Numbered from the stretch's first letter, positions 50,808-59,649 are shown. The stretch is 64,000 bases of DNA from Tepidisphaeraceae bacterium (GCA_035998445.1 DASYHQ010000018.1:310001-374000); one strand, 5' to 3'. Program-made: numbers and translations. Notes: generated by a model from the sequence alone, not told the origin.

Positions 50808-51515
50808 ATGGTGATCGCTCGCAAGCACGTCGCCGAACGAATGGATGCGCCCGACCTGGCGCCGCAGTCGCACCTGCGCGCGCTAGCCGGCCTGCGGCGG
50901 ATCAACCGCATCTCGTTCGCGGCACGATCCATGCTCGGCCCGCTTCGCCAGGTGGCGGCACGCGAGAGGTGGCGCACCGTGCGATTACTGGATGTGGCAT
51001 CGGGCGGGGCTGACGTGCCCATCGCACTCGCGACCGCGGCGAAGCGGCACGGGTTGGAACTGAACCTCACGTTGTTCGATCAGAGCGATGTTGCCCTCGA
51101 CCACGCCCGCCAGCAGGCTGAGCAGGCGGGGCATCGCGTGAAGGTGCATGCGGGCAACGCGGTGGACACATTGCCGCCCGGCGAATTCGACGTCATCACG
51201 AGCAGCCTGTTCTTGCATCACCTCACCGAGGCCGATGCCGTCGCGGTGCTGGCCAACATTCGCCGGGCGGCGCCGCGCGTTCTGCTTATAAGCGATTTGC
51301 GCCGTTCGCTGCCGGGCCTGGCGGCGGCGCATGTGGGATGCCGGGTGCTGAGCCGGAGCGAGATCGTCCACTACGACGGCCCCGCGAGCGTGCGCGGCGC
51401 GTGGACGATCGACGAGATGCGGCGGATGGCGACGCGCAGCGGCCTCGAGGGTGCGACGGTGCGACGGCAATTCCCCTGGCGCATGCTGCTGCAGTGGGAG
51501 GCCCGCCATGACTGA
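50808..51515 (+). CDS. SAM-dependent methyltransferase of a phenolic-lipid-type operon
   Basis: This 235-residue class I methyltransferase has motif I VRLLDVASGGADVPIAL, a post-I Asp, and FDVITSSLFLHHLT. It is the first of three overlapping genes with a flavoprotein and a type III polyketide synthase, the set seen in Streptomyces griseus srsABC, where SrsB methylates alkylresorcinols. The gene's stop overlaps the next ATG. Order here is B-C-A. Its substrate is inferred. Confidence 0.82.
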   Translation: MVIARKHVAERMDAPDLAPQSHLRALAGLRRINRISFAARSMLGPLRQVAARERWRTVRLLDVASGGADVPIALATAAKRHGLELNLTLFDQSDVALDHARQQAEQAGHRVKVHAGNAVDTLPPGEFDVITSSLFLHHLTEADAVAVLANIRRAAPRVLLISDLRRSLPGLAAAHVGCRVLSRSEIVHYDGPASVRGAWTIDEMRRMATRSGLEGATVRRQFPWRMLLQWEARHD

Positions 51516-52689
51516 ACGCGCGCTCGCGGCAGCGGCCGAACAAACGTGGGATGCGATCGTGGTCGGCGCCGGCCCTGCGGGCGCGACGGCCGGCGCGATC
51601 CTCGCGCGGCGCGGCTGGCGCGTCCTGCTGCTGGAACGATCGGCCTGGCCGCGCAGGAAGGTGTGCGGCGGTTGCCTGAACGCCACCGCCGTCGAGATCC
51701 TGCGCCAGGCCGGCCTTGGCGCTGCACTGCGGTCGGCGGTTCCATTGGAACGCGTGCGGGTGCGCATCGGTCACCGGGTCGCCGACGTGTCGACACCCGG
51801 TGGCGCCGCGATCGATCGCAAGACGCTCGATGAGCAGTTGGTCGCCGTCTTCATCCAACGCGGTGGCACGTTCATCACTGGCGCAACCGCGAGCGTGCAG
51901 CCGCAGGATGGCGACACCGCGATGCGCTCCGTCAACGCGCGGTGTGGTTCGACGACCGTCTCGTTGCGCAGCCGAGCGGTGCTGGCCTGCGACGGCTTGG
52001 CCGGCACGAGCGTCAGCGATGAACCGTGGGCCGGATGGCGCGTCGCCCGGCACGCGTGGATGGGCGTCGCGGCGCCGGCGGCGCAGCTCCAACTGGACCT
52101 GCCGCACGGCACCATCGAGATGAACGTCGGCGAGCGCGGTTACGTCGGCCTCACGCGATACGATGACGCTTCCATCCACCTCGCCGCAGCGCTCGACCCG
52201 TCTGCGTGCCGCGAATTGGGTGGGCCGGCGGCTTTGATTGAACGCATTCTGCGCGGTTGCGGCTACGCGATCAACGCGGACCAGTTCGGCCACCTGCAGG
52301 GCACGCCGTTGCTGACGCGGCAGCGCGTCGGCAACGGGGGGCATCGCGTGCTGGTGGTCGGCGACGCGTGCGGCTACGTCGAACCGTTCACTGGTGAAGG
52401 TATCGCGTGGGCGCTTCGCGGCGCGACGGAAGTTTCCGCCCTGCTTCCCGATCCTTCAGAGGCGTGGCCGGCCGATCTCGCCACTAAATGGGCACAGCGT
52501 CATCATCGCACTGTTCATCGCCAGCAGTACGCCTGCCGTGCGGTCCGGTATGCCGCTCGCCGGCCGACCGTTGCCACGGCGGCCGTGGCGATGCTGAAGC
52601 GCTGGCCGGCGCTTGCACGATTGGTCAACCGTCCCGCGGAATCAGCGCCGCTCGACAGACCATCGTACGAGAAGGCGGTGACGGCATGA
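51508..52689 (+). CDS. FAD-dependent oxidoreductase (SrsC-like)
   Basis: This 393-residue flavoprotein has an N-terminal GxGxxG (AIVVGAGPAGATAG), the CGGCLN block of geranylgeranyl-reductase-like enzymes, and RVLVVGDACGYVEPFTGEGI. It would hydroxylate or reduce the product of the adjacent polyketide synthase, as SrsC does. GGGAGG (51496-51501) lies 6 nt before the ATG. It overlaps the methyltransferase stop and its own stop overlaps the PKS ATG. Confidence 0.85.
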   Translation: MTERALAAAAEQTWDAIVVGAGPAGATAGAILARRGWRVLLLERSAWPRRKVCGGCLNATAVEILRQAGLGAALRSAVPLERVRVRIGHRVADVSTPGGAAIDRKTLDEQLVAVFIQRGGTFITGATASVQPQDGDTAMRSVNARCGSTTVSLRSRAVLACDGLAGTSVSDEPWAGWRVARHAWMGVAAPAAQLQLDLPHGTIEMNVGERGYVGLTRYDDASIHLAAALDPSACRELGGPAALIERILRGCGYAINADQFGHLQGTPLLTRQRVGNGGHRVLVVGDACGYVEPFTGEGIAWALRGATEVSALLPDPSEAWPADLATKWAQRHHRTVHRQQYACRAVRYAARRPTVATAAVAMLKRWPALARLVNRPAESAPLDRPSYEKAVTA

Positions 52690-53813
52690 GCAGCGCGACC
52701 GTCGATCGCCCCCCCGTCATCGGCCTGCTGAGCATCGGGCTGGCAACGCCGCGCTCCATCGCGCAAACGGAATCGGCCGCCATGGGGGAACGGCTGTCGT
52801 GCGACGAGGAACAGCAGCGCTCGTGGCTTCGCCGCGTCTTCTCGCGCGCTGGTGCCGTGAACCGCGGCAGCGTGCTGCAACAATCGGACGATCCCAATGA
52901 CGGCCGTTCCATCGCCGAGTTCTATCCACCTCGCGCAGAACCGACGGATCGCGGCCCCGGCACCGCGCAGCGAATGAATCGGTACGCGATCGAAGCCCCG
53001 CAACTGGCGCATCGCGCCGCCGGTGATGCGCTGGCCGATGCCGCGGTTCCGCCCGAGCGTGTGACGCATCTGATCACGGTCTCCTGCACCGGCTTCACCG
53101 CGCCGGGCCTGGACGTGGAGCTGATCGAACGCCTGGCGCTTCGCCCGAGCGTGTCGCGGTTGCACGTGGGGTTCATGGGATGCCACGCGGCCTTGAATGC
53201 GCTGGGCGCCGCCCGCGCGATCGCGCTGGCAGACGCGGATGCCGTCGTGCTGGTTTGCTGCGTGGAACTCTGCAGCCTGCACTTCGCCTACGGCTGGAGC
53301 CCCGACCGCGTCGTCGCCAACTCGCTTTTCGCCGACGGCGCCGCAGCGGCGGTCGTGGCCAACGTGGATCGTGTGGGGCGCCCGCACCTCTGGCAGTTGG
53401 ATGCGGTCGCGAGCCTGCTCGTACCCGGATCGCGCGAGGCGATGACCTGGCGCATCGGCGACCACGGGTTCGAAATGACCCTGTCTGCCCAGGTGCCCGA
53501 GATGATCGAGCGCCACCTGCGCCCGTGGTGTCAGGAATGGCTCGGCAGCAACGGCGTGCGCATCGCCGACGTCGATCAATGGGCCGTGCATCCTGGCGGC
53601 CCGCGCATCCTGACCGCGGCTGGCACGGCACTGGAACTGCCCGACGATGCGCTTCAACGATCGCGCGATATCCTCGCGGCCCGTGGCAACATGTCGTCGG
53701 CGACCGTCCTGTTCATCCTGCGACAAATGGCCGACGAGAACGCCCACGGCCGCTGCGTCGCGATGGGATTTGGGCCGGGGTTGATGCTGGAAGGCGTCTT
53801 GTTGTATCGGTGA
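52686..53813 (+). CDS. Type III polyketide synthase
   Basis: This 375-residue chalcone/stilbene synthase-type enzyme has the catalytic triad Cys166 (GFMGCHAA), His302 (WAVHPGG) and Asn335 (ARGNMSSAT). Bacterial relatives make alkylresorcinols, alkylpyrones or 1,3,6,8-tetrahydroxynaphthalene. Starter use cannot be read from sequence. The start overlaps the flavoprotein stop. Together the three genes should make a methylated, oxidised phenolic lipid or quinone. Confidence 0.93.
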   Translation: MSSATVDRPPVIGLLSIGLATPRSIAQTESAAMGERLSCDEEQQRSWLRRVFSRAGAVNRGSVLQQSDDPNDGRSIAEFYPPRAEPTDRGPGTAQRMNRYAIEAPQLAHRAAGDALADAAVPPERVTHLITVSCTGFTAPGLDVELIERLALRPSVSRLHVGFMGCHAALNALGAARAIALADADAVVLVCCVELCSLHFAYGWSPDRVVANSLFADGAAAAVVANVDRVGRPHLWQLDAVASLLVPGSREAMTWRIGDHGFEMTLSAQVPEMIERHLRPWCQEWLGSNGVRIADVDQWAVHPGGPRILTAAGTALELPDDALQRSRDILAARGNMSSATVLFILRQMADENAHGRCVAMGFGPGLMLEGVLLYR

Positions 53814-53875
53814 TGCACGGCTGGGTCGATCGTCATCTCAAAAGGGTGTCACAGGACAGGATAGCGTCCGCTCCA

Positions 53876-54016
53876 ACCGTGGCATGGGCGTCTCGCCCAT
53901 GCATGTCATGAGGCCGGAAGACACAACTCGTTTCAGCGGCTTGATCAGCGCGGTAACCAGCAAATCGAACTACCCGTTCCAGTCCACACGCATGGGCGGG
54001 ACGCCCATGCCACGGT
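53876..54016. mobile_element. CATGGGCG palindrome element, copy 3 (141 bp)
   Basis: The 26-bp ends match 25 of 26, with inner palindrome CATGGGCG-TCT-CGCCCATG. The left side shares AGGGTGT (53844) and GCGTCCGCTCC (53864) with copy 2; the centre shares ATGAGGCC and TTCCA with copy 1. It lies 63 nt downstream of the polyketide synthase stop. Confidence 0.8.
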
Positions 54017-54060
54017 AAGGCAGCCGCGAACCGTCGCCATTCGGCCGGACGAGTACGCTC

Positions 54061-54206
54061 CGGTCCCTCTCCCGGTACGCCGGGAGAGGCTAGGTGAGGG
54101 TGATTTCGAAATACAGTCGGCCCACGAATGGGCACGAATCGACACGAATAAAAAGACGCAGCGGCTCTCCGCTCTTATTCGTGTTCCTTCGTGCCTGTTC
54201 GTGGGC
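54061..54206. repeat. CTCCCGG hairpin joined to CCCACGAAT palindrome, copy 2
   Basis: The CTCCCGG hairpin (54061-54114) is followed by ATTTCGAAAT and a palindrome with ends GCCCACGAAT and TTCGTGGGC (54120-54206). It is the inverted version of the composite at 36667-36804. The gene-free stretch 53814-54419 contains this, the CATGGGCG element and otherwise unremarkable sequence. Confidence 0.75.
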
Positions 54207-54419
54207 AACTCTGCGATCACGACGCCCGGGAAGTTCAGATCATCGTTCCCTGTCCCCTGCCCGCCCGCGGGGAATCCACCGAATTCCACCTGCAGGAATA
54301 AATCTCGACCCGTGGCGTTTGTAGGGGTGTTGCAAGCCGTCGGATGAGACGGCAAACCCAAAACGGGCTCAACCGGGCGACCAGGCGCCTTATCTCCCCC
54401 TGGCTACTGGAGGAACGCA

Positions 54420-55025
54420 ATGAATTGGAAACTTCTCTGCAGCAGTCTGGCCCTCGGCGTCGCGGTTATCGCGAGCCCCACCCTGGCCCAAGATGCCCCC
54501 CAAGGTGACGGCGGTGGCCGCCAGCGCGACCGTGGTGGTGAAGGTGGCGGTGGTGGTGGCGACCGCCAGCGCGGCGACCGCCCGCGCATGGATCCCGAGC
54601 AGATGCAGCAGCGCATGCTGGAGCGCATGAAGGAACAGCTGGACGTGCCGGACGACGAGTGGGCCGTCCTGGAACCTAAGATCAAGCGCGTGGCCACGGC
54701 CCAGCGCGAGGCCCGCGCCGGCATGATGATGGGCGGCGGACGCTGGGGTGGCGGGCCCGGTGGCCCCGGTGGCCCGGGCGGTGGCCAAGGCGGCCCCGGT
54801 GGTGGTCAGGAGCCCACGACCGAAATGGGCAAGGCCGCTCGCGACTTACGCGAGGCCGTCCGCAACGACAACGCCTCGGAGACCGACCTCACCGCCAAGC
54901 TGACCGCCTACCGCGCGGCCCAGGAAAAGACGGCCGAGGAACTGAAGACCGCCCGCGCCGAACTGAAGGAAGTCGTCACCGTGCATCAGGAAGCGGTGCT
55001 CGTGCTGACCGGCATGCTGGAGTAA
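54420..55025 (+). CDS. Secreted glycine-rich protein with helical C-terminus
   Basis: This 201-residue protein has a signal peptide (LLCSSLALGVAVIASPTLAQ), a Gly/Arg-rich stretch, then a helical part with 'DPEQMQQRMLERMKEQLDVPDDEW', a Gly-rich loop, and a helical tail with TAKLTAYRAAQEKTAEEL. The helical ends are reminiscent of CpxP/LTXXQ-type periplasmic proteins. GGAGG (54410-54414) precedes the ATG by 5 nt. It stands immediately upstream of the type II secretion operon, but a terminator separates them. Confidence 0.65.
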   Translation: MNWKLLCSSLALGVAVIASPTLAQDAPQGDGGGRQRDRGGEGGGGGGDRQRGDRPRMDPEQMQQRMLERMKEQLDVPDDEWAVLEPKIKRVATAQREARAGMMMGGGRWGGGPGGPGGPGGGQGGPGGGQEPTTEMGKAARDLREAVRNDNASETDLTAKLTAYRAAQEKTAEELKTARAELKEVVTVHQEAVLVLTGMLE

Positions 55026-55048
55026 CATCCATCGCATCCAATTTTCGT

Positions 55049-55077
55049 CCCCGCCATGGTGTAAAGCCATGGCGGGG
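55049..55077 (+). terminator. Intrinsic terminator before the GspE gene
   Basis: A perfect 11-bp stem (CCCCGCCATGG and CCATGGCGGGG) with a 7-nt loop lies 23 nt after the stop, followed by GCTTTCGTTTC. It separates the glycine-rich protein gene from the secretion operon. Confidence 0.75.
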
Positions 55078-55090
55078 GCTTTCGTTTCTC

Positions 55091-56857
55091 GTGACGAAAT
55101 CGTCTCCCCCCGCTGGCCCAAGGGAACCCGAAGTGAATCAGTTGCTGGACCAGATGTTTCGCCGCGGCCTGCTGGACGCCGATGCCCGCGATCGCGCCGC
55201 CGGCGCGATCGACACCGGCAAGCCACTGGAAGAGGCCGTGCTGTCGGCCGACGGGGTGACCGAAGAGGTCATGCTGCGCTTCCTCGCCGATTCGCTCGAG
55301 CTGCCGTACATCGACGTCGAGCAGCAGACCCCCACGAAGGAATTCCTGGCCGCGTTTCCCGCGCGCGTGCTCGTGCGGCACAACGTGCTGCCGATCTACG
55401 AGGCTGACGGCGCGGTCGTCGTGGCCTCGTCGCGCGTGAGCGACCATACCGCCCTCGACGAGCTGCGCCTGCTGACCAACCGCGAGTACACGCTCGGCCT
55501 GGCGCCATCCACCGAGATCGACCGCGCGATCAAGCGGCTGCTGGGCGTTGGCGCCGACACGCTGCAATCGCTGGATGCCGAGGCCGGACTGAGCGTCATC
55601 GACGCCGAGGGCGACAACGACCTCGACGATGCGTCGGCGGCGCAGGACGCGTCGATCATCCGCTTCGTCAACCAGGTGCTGACCGAGGCGATCGAGTCGC
55701 GCGCGACCGACGTGCACATCGAGCCGTTCGAGGACCAGCTGCGCCTGCGATACCGCATCGACGGCGTTCTGGTCGAGGCCAACGTGCCCGGCTCCGTCCG
55801 CCGGTTTCACGCGGCCATCGTGAGCCGGTTGAAGATTTTGTCGCACCTGGACATCGCCGAGAAGCGCCTGCCGCAGGACGGCCGCATCAAGCTGAAGCTG
55901 GCGGGCAACGAGATCGACGTGCGCGTGAGCATCATCCCGATGATCCACGGCGAGGCGGTCGTGCTGCGCATCCTGCACCGCATGAGCGCGCTCATGGGCA
56001 CCGAACACCTCGGCATGGCGTCGCGCGACCGCACGCTGTTCGACCAGGTGCTGGACATGCCGCACGGCATCGTGCTGGTGACCGGTCCCACCGGCTCGGG
56101 CAAAACCACCACGCTGTACGCGGCGCTCAGCAAGATCAACGACGTGCAGCGCAAGATCGTGACGATCGAGGACCCGGTCGAATACCAGCTGCGCGGCGTG
56201 AACCAGATTCAGGTATCGAACAAGACCGGCCTCACCTTTTCGGCCGGCCTTCGCGCCATCTTACGTCACGACCCGGATGTGGTGCTGGTGGGCGAAATTC
56301 GCGACCGCGAGACCGCCGAGATCGCCGTGCAGGCATCGCTCACCGGTCACCTGGTCTTCAGCACGCTGCACACGAACGATGCGCCCGGCGCCGCCACGCG
56401 GCTGGTGGATATGGGCGTCGAACCTTATCTGGTCGCGTCGTCGCTGGAAGTGGTCATCGCCCAGCGATTGGTGCGGTTGATCTGCGAGAAGTGCAAGCAA
56501 CCGCTCGGTCGCGACGAGACCGACCGCCTGCGGCAACTGTACGGCGACCGCACGCCCGAGGTGATGTACCACGGCACCGGTTGCCGCGCGTGCAGCGGCA
56601 CGGGTTTCCGCGGGCGTCAGGGCGTGTTCGAGATGATGGGCATTAGCGATGAGGTGCGCTCGCTGATCCTCAGCCGTGCGCCGTCGCAGGCCATTCGCAA
56701 GGTGGCGATGCAGCAAGGCATGCGCAGCCTGCGCGACGACGGTTGGCGCCTGCTGCGCAGCGGGCAGACCACGGTCGAGGAGATCCTGCAGAACACGAAG
56801 GACGAAGAGTCGCACCTGAGCTTCGCCGACCCCGTGGTGGAGGCCACGCGCACATGA
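55091..56857 (+). CDS. gspE: Type II secretion ATPase GspE
   Basis: This 588-residue ATPase powers pseudopilus assembly. It has an MshEN-type N-terminal domain (LDQMFRRGLLDADARDRA, LRFLADSLELPYIDVE), N2 (ATDVHIEPFEDQLRLRYRIDG), Walker A GPTGSGKTTT, Asp box IEDPVEYQL, Walker B VLVGEIRD and the four-Cys zinc site (CEKCKQPL, CRACSGTGF). The start is a GTG at 55091 without a visible ribosome site, so a slightly later start is possible. First gene of the main secretion operon. Confidence 0.94.
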   Translation: MTKSSPPAGPREPEVNQLLDQMFRRGLLDADARDRAAGAIDTGKPLEEAVLSADGVTEEVMLRFLADSLELPYIDVEQQTPTKEFLAAFPARVLVRHNVLPIYEADGAVVVASSRVSDHTALDELRLLTNREYTLGLAPSTEIDRAIKRLLGVGADTLQSLDAEAGLSVIDAEGDNDLDDASAAQDASIIRFVNQVLTEAIESRATDVHIEPFEDQLRLRYRIDGVLVEANVPGSVRRFHAAIVSRLKILSHLDIAEKRLPQDGRIKLKLAGNEIDVRVSIIPMIHGEAVVLRILHRMSALMGTEHLGMASRDRTLFDQVLDMPHGIVLVTGPTGSGKTTTLYAALSKINDVQRKIVTIEDPVEYQLRGVNQIQVSNKTGLTFSAGLRAILRHDPDVVLVGEIRDRETAEIAVQASLTGHLVFSTLHTNDAPGAATRLVDMGVEPYLVASSLEVVIAQRLVRLICEKCKQPLGRDETDRLRQLYGDRTPEVMYHGTGCRACSGTGFRGRQGVFEMMGISDEVRSLILSRAPSQAIRKVAMQQGMRSLRDDGWRLLRSGQTTVEEILQNTKDEESHLSFADPVVEATRT

Positions 56858-58074
56858 GCGCCTTCACTTACGTCGCGATCGACAAGGCAGGCAAGCGGAC
56901 CACCGGTACCGTTGGCGCCGACACGCGCGCCGCTGCGATGGACGAGGTGATGCGCCAGGGGCTGTCGCCGTTGTCGCTTCAGGAATCGGGCGGCAACGCC
57001 GGATCGTTCATCACCGCCACCGATGGCGTGCCGGCGAAGGTGCCGGGCAAGGCGGTGGAGGCGTTCACGCGTGAGCTGGCCAACCTGCTGGCTGGCGGCC
57101 TGCCTCTGGCCCGGGCGCTGGCGTTGCTGAAGCGCGAGGCCGCTCATCCCGCAGCGAAGGCCGCGTGGACGAAGATTCACGATGACGTGGTGGGCGGTGA
57201 ATCGCTCGGCGATTCGCTGGCGAAGTTTCCGCAGGCGTTCTCCGGCGTCTACGTCGCCATGGTGCGCGCCGGTGAGGCGGGCGGCTTTCTGCCCGTTGTG
57301 CTGCAACAGATCTCCGACTTCCGCGAACGCGAACGCGACCTCACCGGCAAGGTGAAGGCCGCCATGATCTACCCGCTGGCCCTGGCCACCGTGGCGACGG
57401 TCGTGCTGATCTTTTTGCTGACGTTCTTCATCCCGAAGTTCTCCGGCATCTTCGCGCAGTTCGGCTCGAAGCTGCCGTTGCTCACGCAGTTCGTCGTCGC
57501 AATCAGCAACAGTTTGCTGAGGTACGGCCCGTTTATCGCGATCGTGTTGGTCGTGGTCGTCGTCATGATCCGGCGATGGTTCGCCACGCCCCCGGGCCGG
57601 CGGTTCCTGGAACGGCTGATCCTGCGCACACCGGTGCTCGGCACCGTCGCGGCGCGGTTTGCGCTCGTGCGCTTCTGCCGCATGCTGGGCACGCTGATCG
57701 CCGCCGGCGTGCCGCTGGTGGCATCGCTGCGGGTGGCGCGGGAAGCGCTGGGCAATCAGTCGCTGGCCGACTCCATCTCGCACGCGATCGAACAGGTGCA
57801 GCGCGGCACGGCCCTCAGCAAGGCGCTGGCGGTTAATCAACAGCTGTTCCCGCCAAGCGTGATCGAGATGATCGCGATGGCCGAGGAAACCAGCCGTGTG
57901 GATAAGGAACTGGTTCGGCTGGCCGGTGCGTACGAAGGGGATCTCGACCGCCACCTGCGCATGTTCGTCGCGCTGGCCGAACCGTTGTTGCTGGTCATCA
58001 TGGCGGCGCTGATCGGCACGGTGGTGGTCAGCATGTTGCTGCCGGTGTTTACGTTGCAGGACATGATCAATTAG
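56854..58074 (+). CDS. gspF: Type II secretion platform protein GspF
   Basis: This 406-residue polytopic inner-membrane protein has two T2SSF domains: FTYVAIDKAGKRTTGTVGADTR and 'FTRELANLLAGGLPLARALALLK', then 'RFCRMLGTLIAAGVPLVASLRVAREAL'. It forms the platform with E and L. ATGA overlap with gspE (stop 56857) indicates translational coupling. This is a canonical F protein, unlike the two diverged copies of the 44.5-kb cluster. Confidence 0.94.
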   Translation: MSAFTYVAIDKAGKRTTGTVGADTRAAAMDEVMRQGLSPLSLQESGGNAGSFITATDGVPAKVPGKAVEAFTRELANLLAGGLPLARALALLKREAAHPAAKAAWTKIHDDVVGGESLGDSLAKFPQAFSGVYVAMVRAGEAGGFLPVVLQQISDFRERERDLTGKVKAAMIYPLALATVATVVLIFLLTFFIPKFSGIFAQFGSKLPLLTQFVVAISNSLLRYGPFIAIVLVVVVVMIRRWFATPPGRRFLERLILRTPVLGTVAARFALVRFCRMLGTLIAAGVPLVASLRVAREALGNQSLADSISHAIEQVQRGTALSKALAVNQQLFPPSVIEMIAMAEETSRVDKELVRLAGAYEGDLDRHLRMFVALAEPLLLVIMAALIGTVVVSMLLPVFTLQDMIN

Positions 58075-58107
58075 CAGTGCTCAGTGAAGAGGAATGTGAG
58101 AAGAGAC

Positions 58108-58536
58108 ATGAATCGACAAATGCGAAACAACACGCGGCGAAGTGGCTTTACCCTGATCGAGCTGTTGCTCGTGCTGGTGATCCTGGCGGTGCTGGCGGCG
58201 CTGGTGGTGCCGAAGTTCACCAACCGTTCCCAACAGGCCCGCGAGACGGCGGTGAAGACGGACATCTCGAACATGCAGACGTCGCTGAACGCGTTCGAGA
58301 TCGACACGGGTCGCTTCCCAAGCTCCGAAGAGGGGCTGGGCGCCCTGCTGCAGCAGCCGGCCAGCGTGCAGGGTTGGCGCGGGCCTTACCTGGAGCGCGG
58401 CTTGCCGAAAGACCCGTGGGGCAACCCGTACGGGTATCGCTACCCGGGCCAGAAGAACACGAGCGGTTTCGATCTGTACTCGCTCGGCGTCGATGGCCGC
58501 GAGGGCAACGACGACATCGGCAACTGGGATAATTGA
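58108..58536 (+). CDS. gspG: Major pseudopilin GspG
   Basis: This 142-residue pseudopilin has a 13-residue leader and cleavage site G-FTLIELLLVLVILAVLAALVVPKF with Glu5. The C-terminal GspG body has GRFPSSEEGLGALL, PWGNPYGYRYPGQ and a calcium-site-like FDLYSLGVDGREGNDDIGNW. The start at 58108 follows AGAAGAGAC; the gene begins 33 nt after gspF. It forms the pseudopilus shaft. Confidence 0.94.
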   Translation: MNRQMRNNTRRSGFTLIELLLVLVILAVLAALVVPKFTNRSQQARETAVKTDISNMQTSLNAFEIDTGRFPSSEEGLGALLQQPASVQGWRGPYLERGLPKDPWGNPYGYRYPGQKNTSGFDLYSLGVDGREGNDDIGNWDN

Positions 58537-58552
58537 TGCGTCATGAGCGACC

Positions 58553-58654
58553 TGTAGTGGCGACGCCTGTGTCGCGGTCGATGCGCAGCATCGACGCCGA
58601 TTGAGGATCTATATTGCGGCTGCGCCGCAGCGCGACGCAGGCGTCGCCACTACA
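58553..58654. repeat. 102-bp palindromic element inside the gsp operon
   Basis: TGTAGTGGCGACGCCTGTGT at the left pairs with its near complement at the right (GCGACGCAGGCGTCGCCACTACA), and inner GATGCGCAGCATC also pairs. It lies between gspG and gspH, with the first plausible gspH start codon 12 nt after its right end. It would form a large stem in the operon message. No coding content is seen. Confidence 0.78.
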
Positions 58655-58666
58655 ACGAGGAATTTG

Positions 58667-59185
58667 TTGAACATCCGTAGCGTCCATCATCATCAGCTTC
58701 GCACGAGTCATTGCGATGATCGCCGCGCGTTCACGCTCATCGAAATGGTGCTCGTGATGGTCGTGCTGGCGATCGGCGTGTCCCTGACCGCCCCTTCGCT
58801 GCGCGGCTGGAGCCAGGGCGCGACGCTACGAGATGCCGGCCAGCAGTTCCTGGCCGCCACACAACTCGCGCGCTCGCAGGCGGCCGCGACCGGGGTGCCG
58901 CATCGGTTGCAGGTCGACACGGCGGCCAACACGTACGTGCTGGGCGCGCTCAACGGCGCCGAATGGCTCCCCGTGCCCGGCGAGTTCGGCCAACCGACGG
59001 CGCTGCCCGCCGAGCACCGCATCGAGATCAACACGACGGGCACCGAGCCCAACGCGATCGACTTTTATCCCAACGGCCGCACTACCCCCTGCAGCGTGCG
59101 GCTGATCGGGCGCACCGGTGAGGCGATCGAGTTCGCCTGCGCTTTCCCGGCCGAACCGTTTCAACGCGTGATCGCTACGCCATGA
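58667..59185 (+). CDS. gspH: Minor pseudopilin GspH
   Basis: This 172-residue protein has the pilin helix A-FTLIEMVLVMVVLAIGVSLTAP with Glu5, then GATLRDAGQQFLAATQLARSQAAATGVPH, typical of GspH. Ala replaces Gly before the cleavage site. No ATG is available; the TTG at 58667 follows GAGGAA by about 5 nt and lies just after a palindromic element. The stop overlaps the next ATG. Confidence 0.85.
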   Translation: MNIRSVHHHQLRTSHCDDRRAFTLIEMVLVMVVLAIGVSLTAPSLRGWSQGATLRDAGQQFLAATQLARSQAAATGVPHRLQVDTAANTYVLGALNGAEWLPVPGEFGQPTALPAEHRIEINTTGTEPNAIDFYPNGRTTPCSVRLIGRTGEAIEFACAFPAEPFQRVIATP

Positions 59186-59649
59186 CGCAACCGCCCGTCC
59201 AACTTCCGCAGCCGCTGAGCCGTGGTCACCGAACGACCGCGCGACGTGGGTTCACGCTGATCGAAGTGCTGGCGGCGCTGGTGCTGGTGGCCATCGTGCT
59301 GCCGGTGGCGATGCGCGGCGTAACGCTGTCGATGCAGGCCGCGGCGCGTTCACGGCAACTTACCGAAGCCGGCCAGTTGGCTGCCAGCAAGCTCGCCGAG
59401 CTCACCGTACTGAAGGACGTCACGCTGTTCAGCAGCTCGGGCGCGTTCCCCGATTTCCCCGAGTACCGCTGGGAGACGACATCCGCCCAGCGCGACAACG
59501 GGCTGTACGAGGTGAACGCGCGCGTGATCTGGACCGCGCAGGGCTTGGAACAGTGGGTCACGCTAACCACCCTCATCTACCCCGCGGCCGCGACGTCCAG
59601 TTCAACCAGCGGTGCCGCCAGTGGCGGCACAACGGGGGCGACACCATGA
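59182..59649 (+). CDS. gspI: Minor pseudopilin GspI
   Basis: This 155-residue protein has leader and cleavage site G-FTLIEVLAALVLVAIVLPVAM with Glu5, followed by a small globular part (AGQLAASKLAELT, YEVNARVIWTAQGLEQWVTLTTLIYP) that fits GspI. The C-terminal tail is Ser/Thr/Ala-rich. It overlaps gspH and gspJ by ATGA-type junctions. With H, J and K it caps the pseudopilus. Confidence 0.85.
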   Translation: MTQPPVQLPQPLSRGHRTTARRGFTLIEVLAALVLVAIVLPVAMRGVTLSMQAAARSRQLTEAGQLAASKLAELTVLKDVTLFSSSGAFPDFPEYRWETTSAQRDNGLYEVNARVIWTAQGLEQWVTLTTLIYPAAATSSSTSGAASGGTTGATP

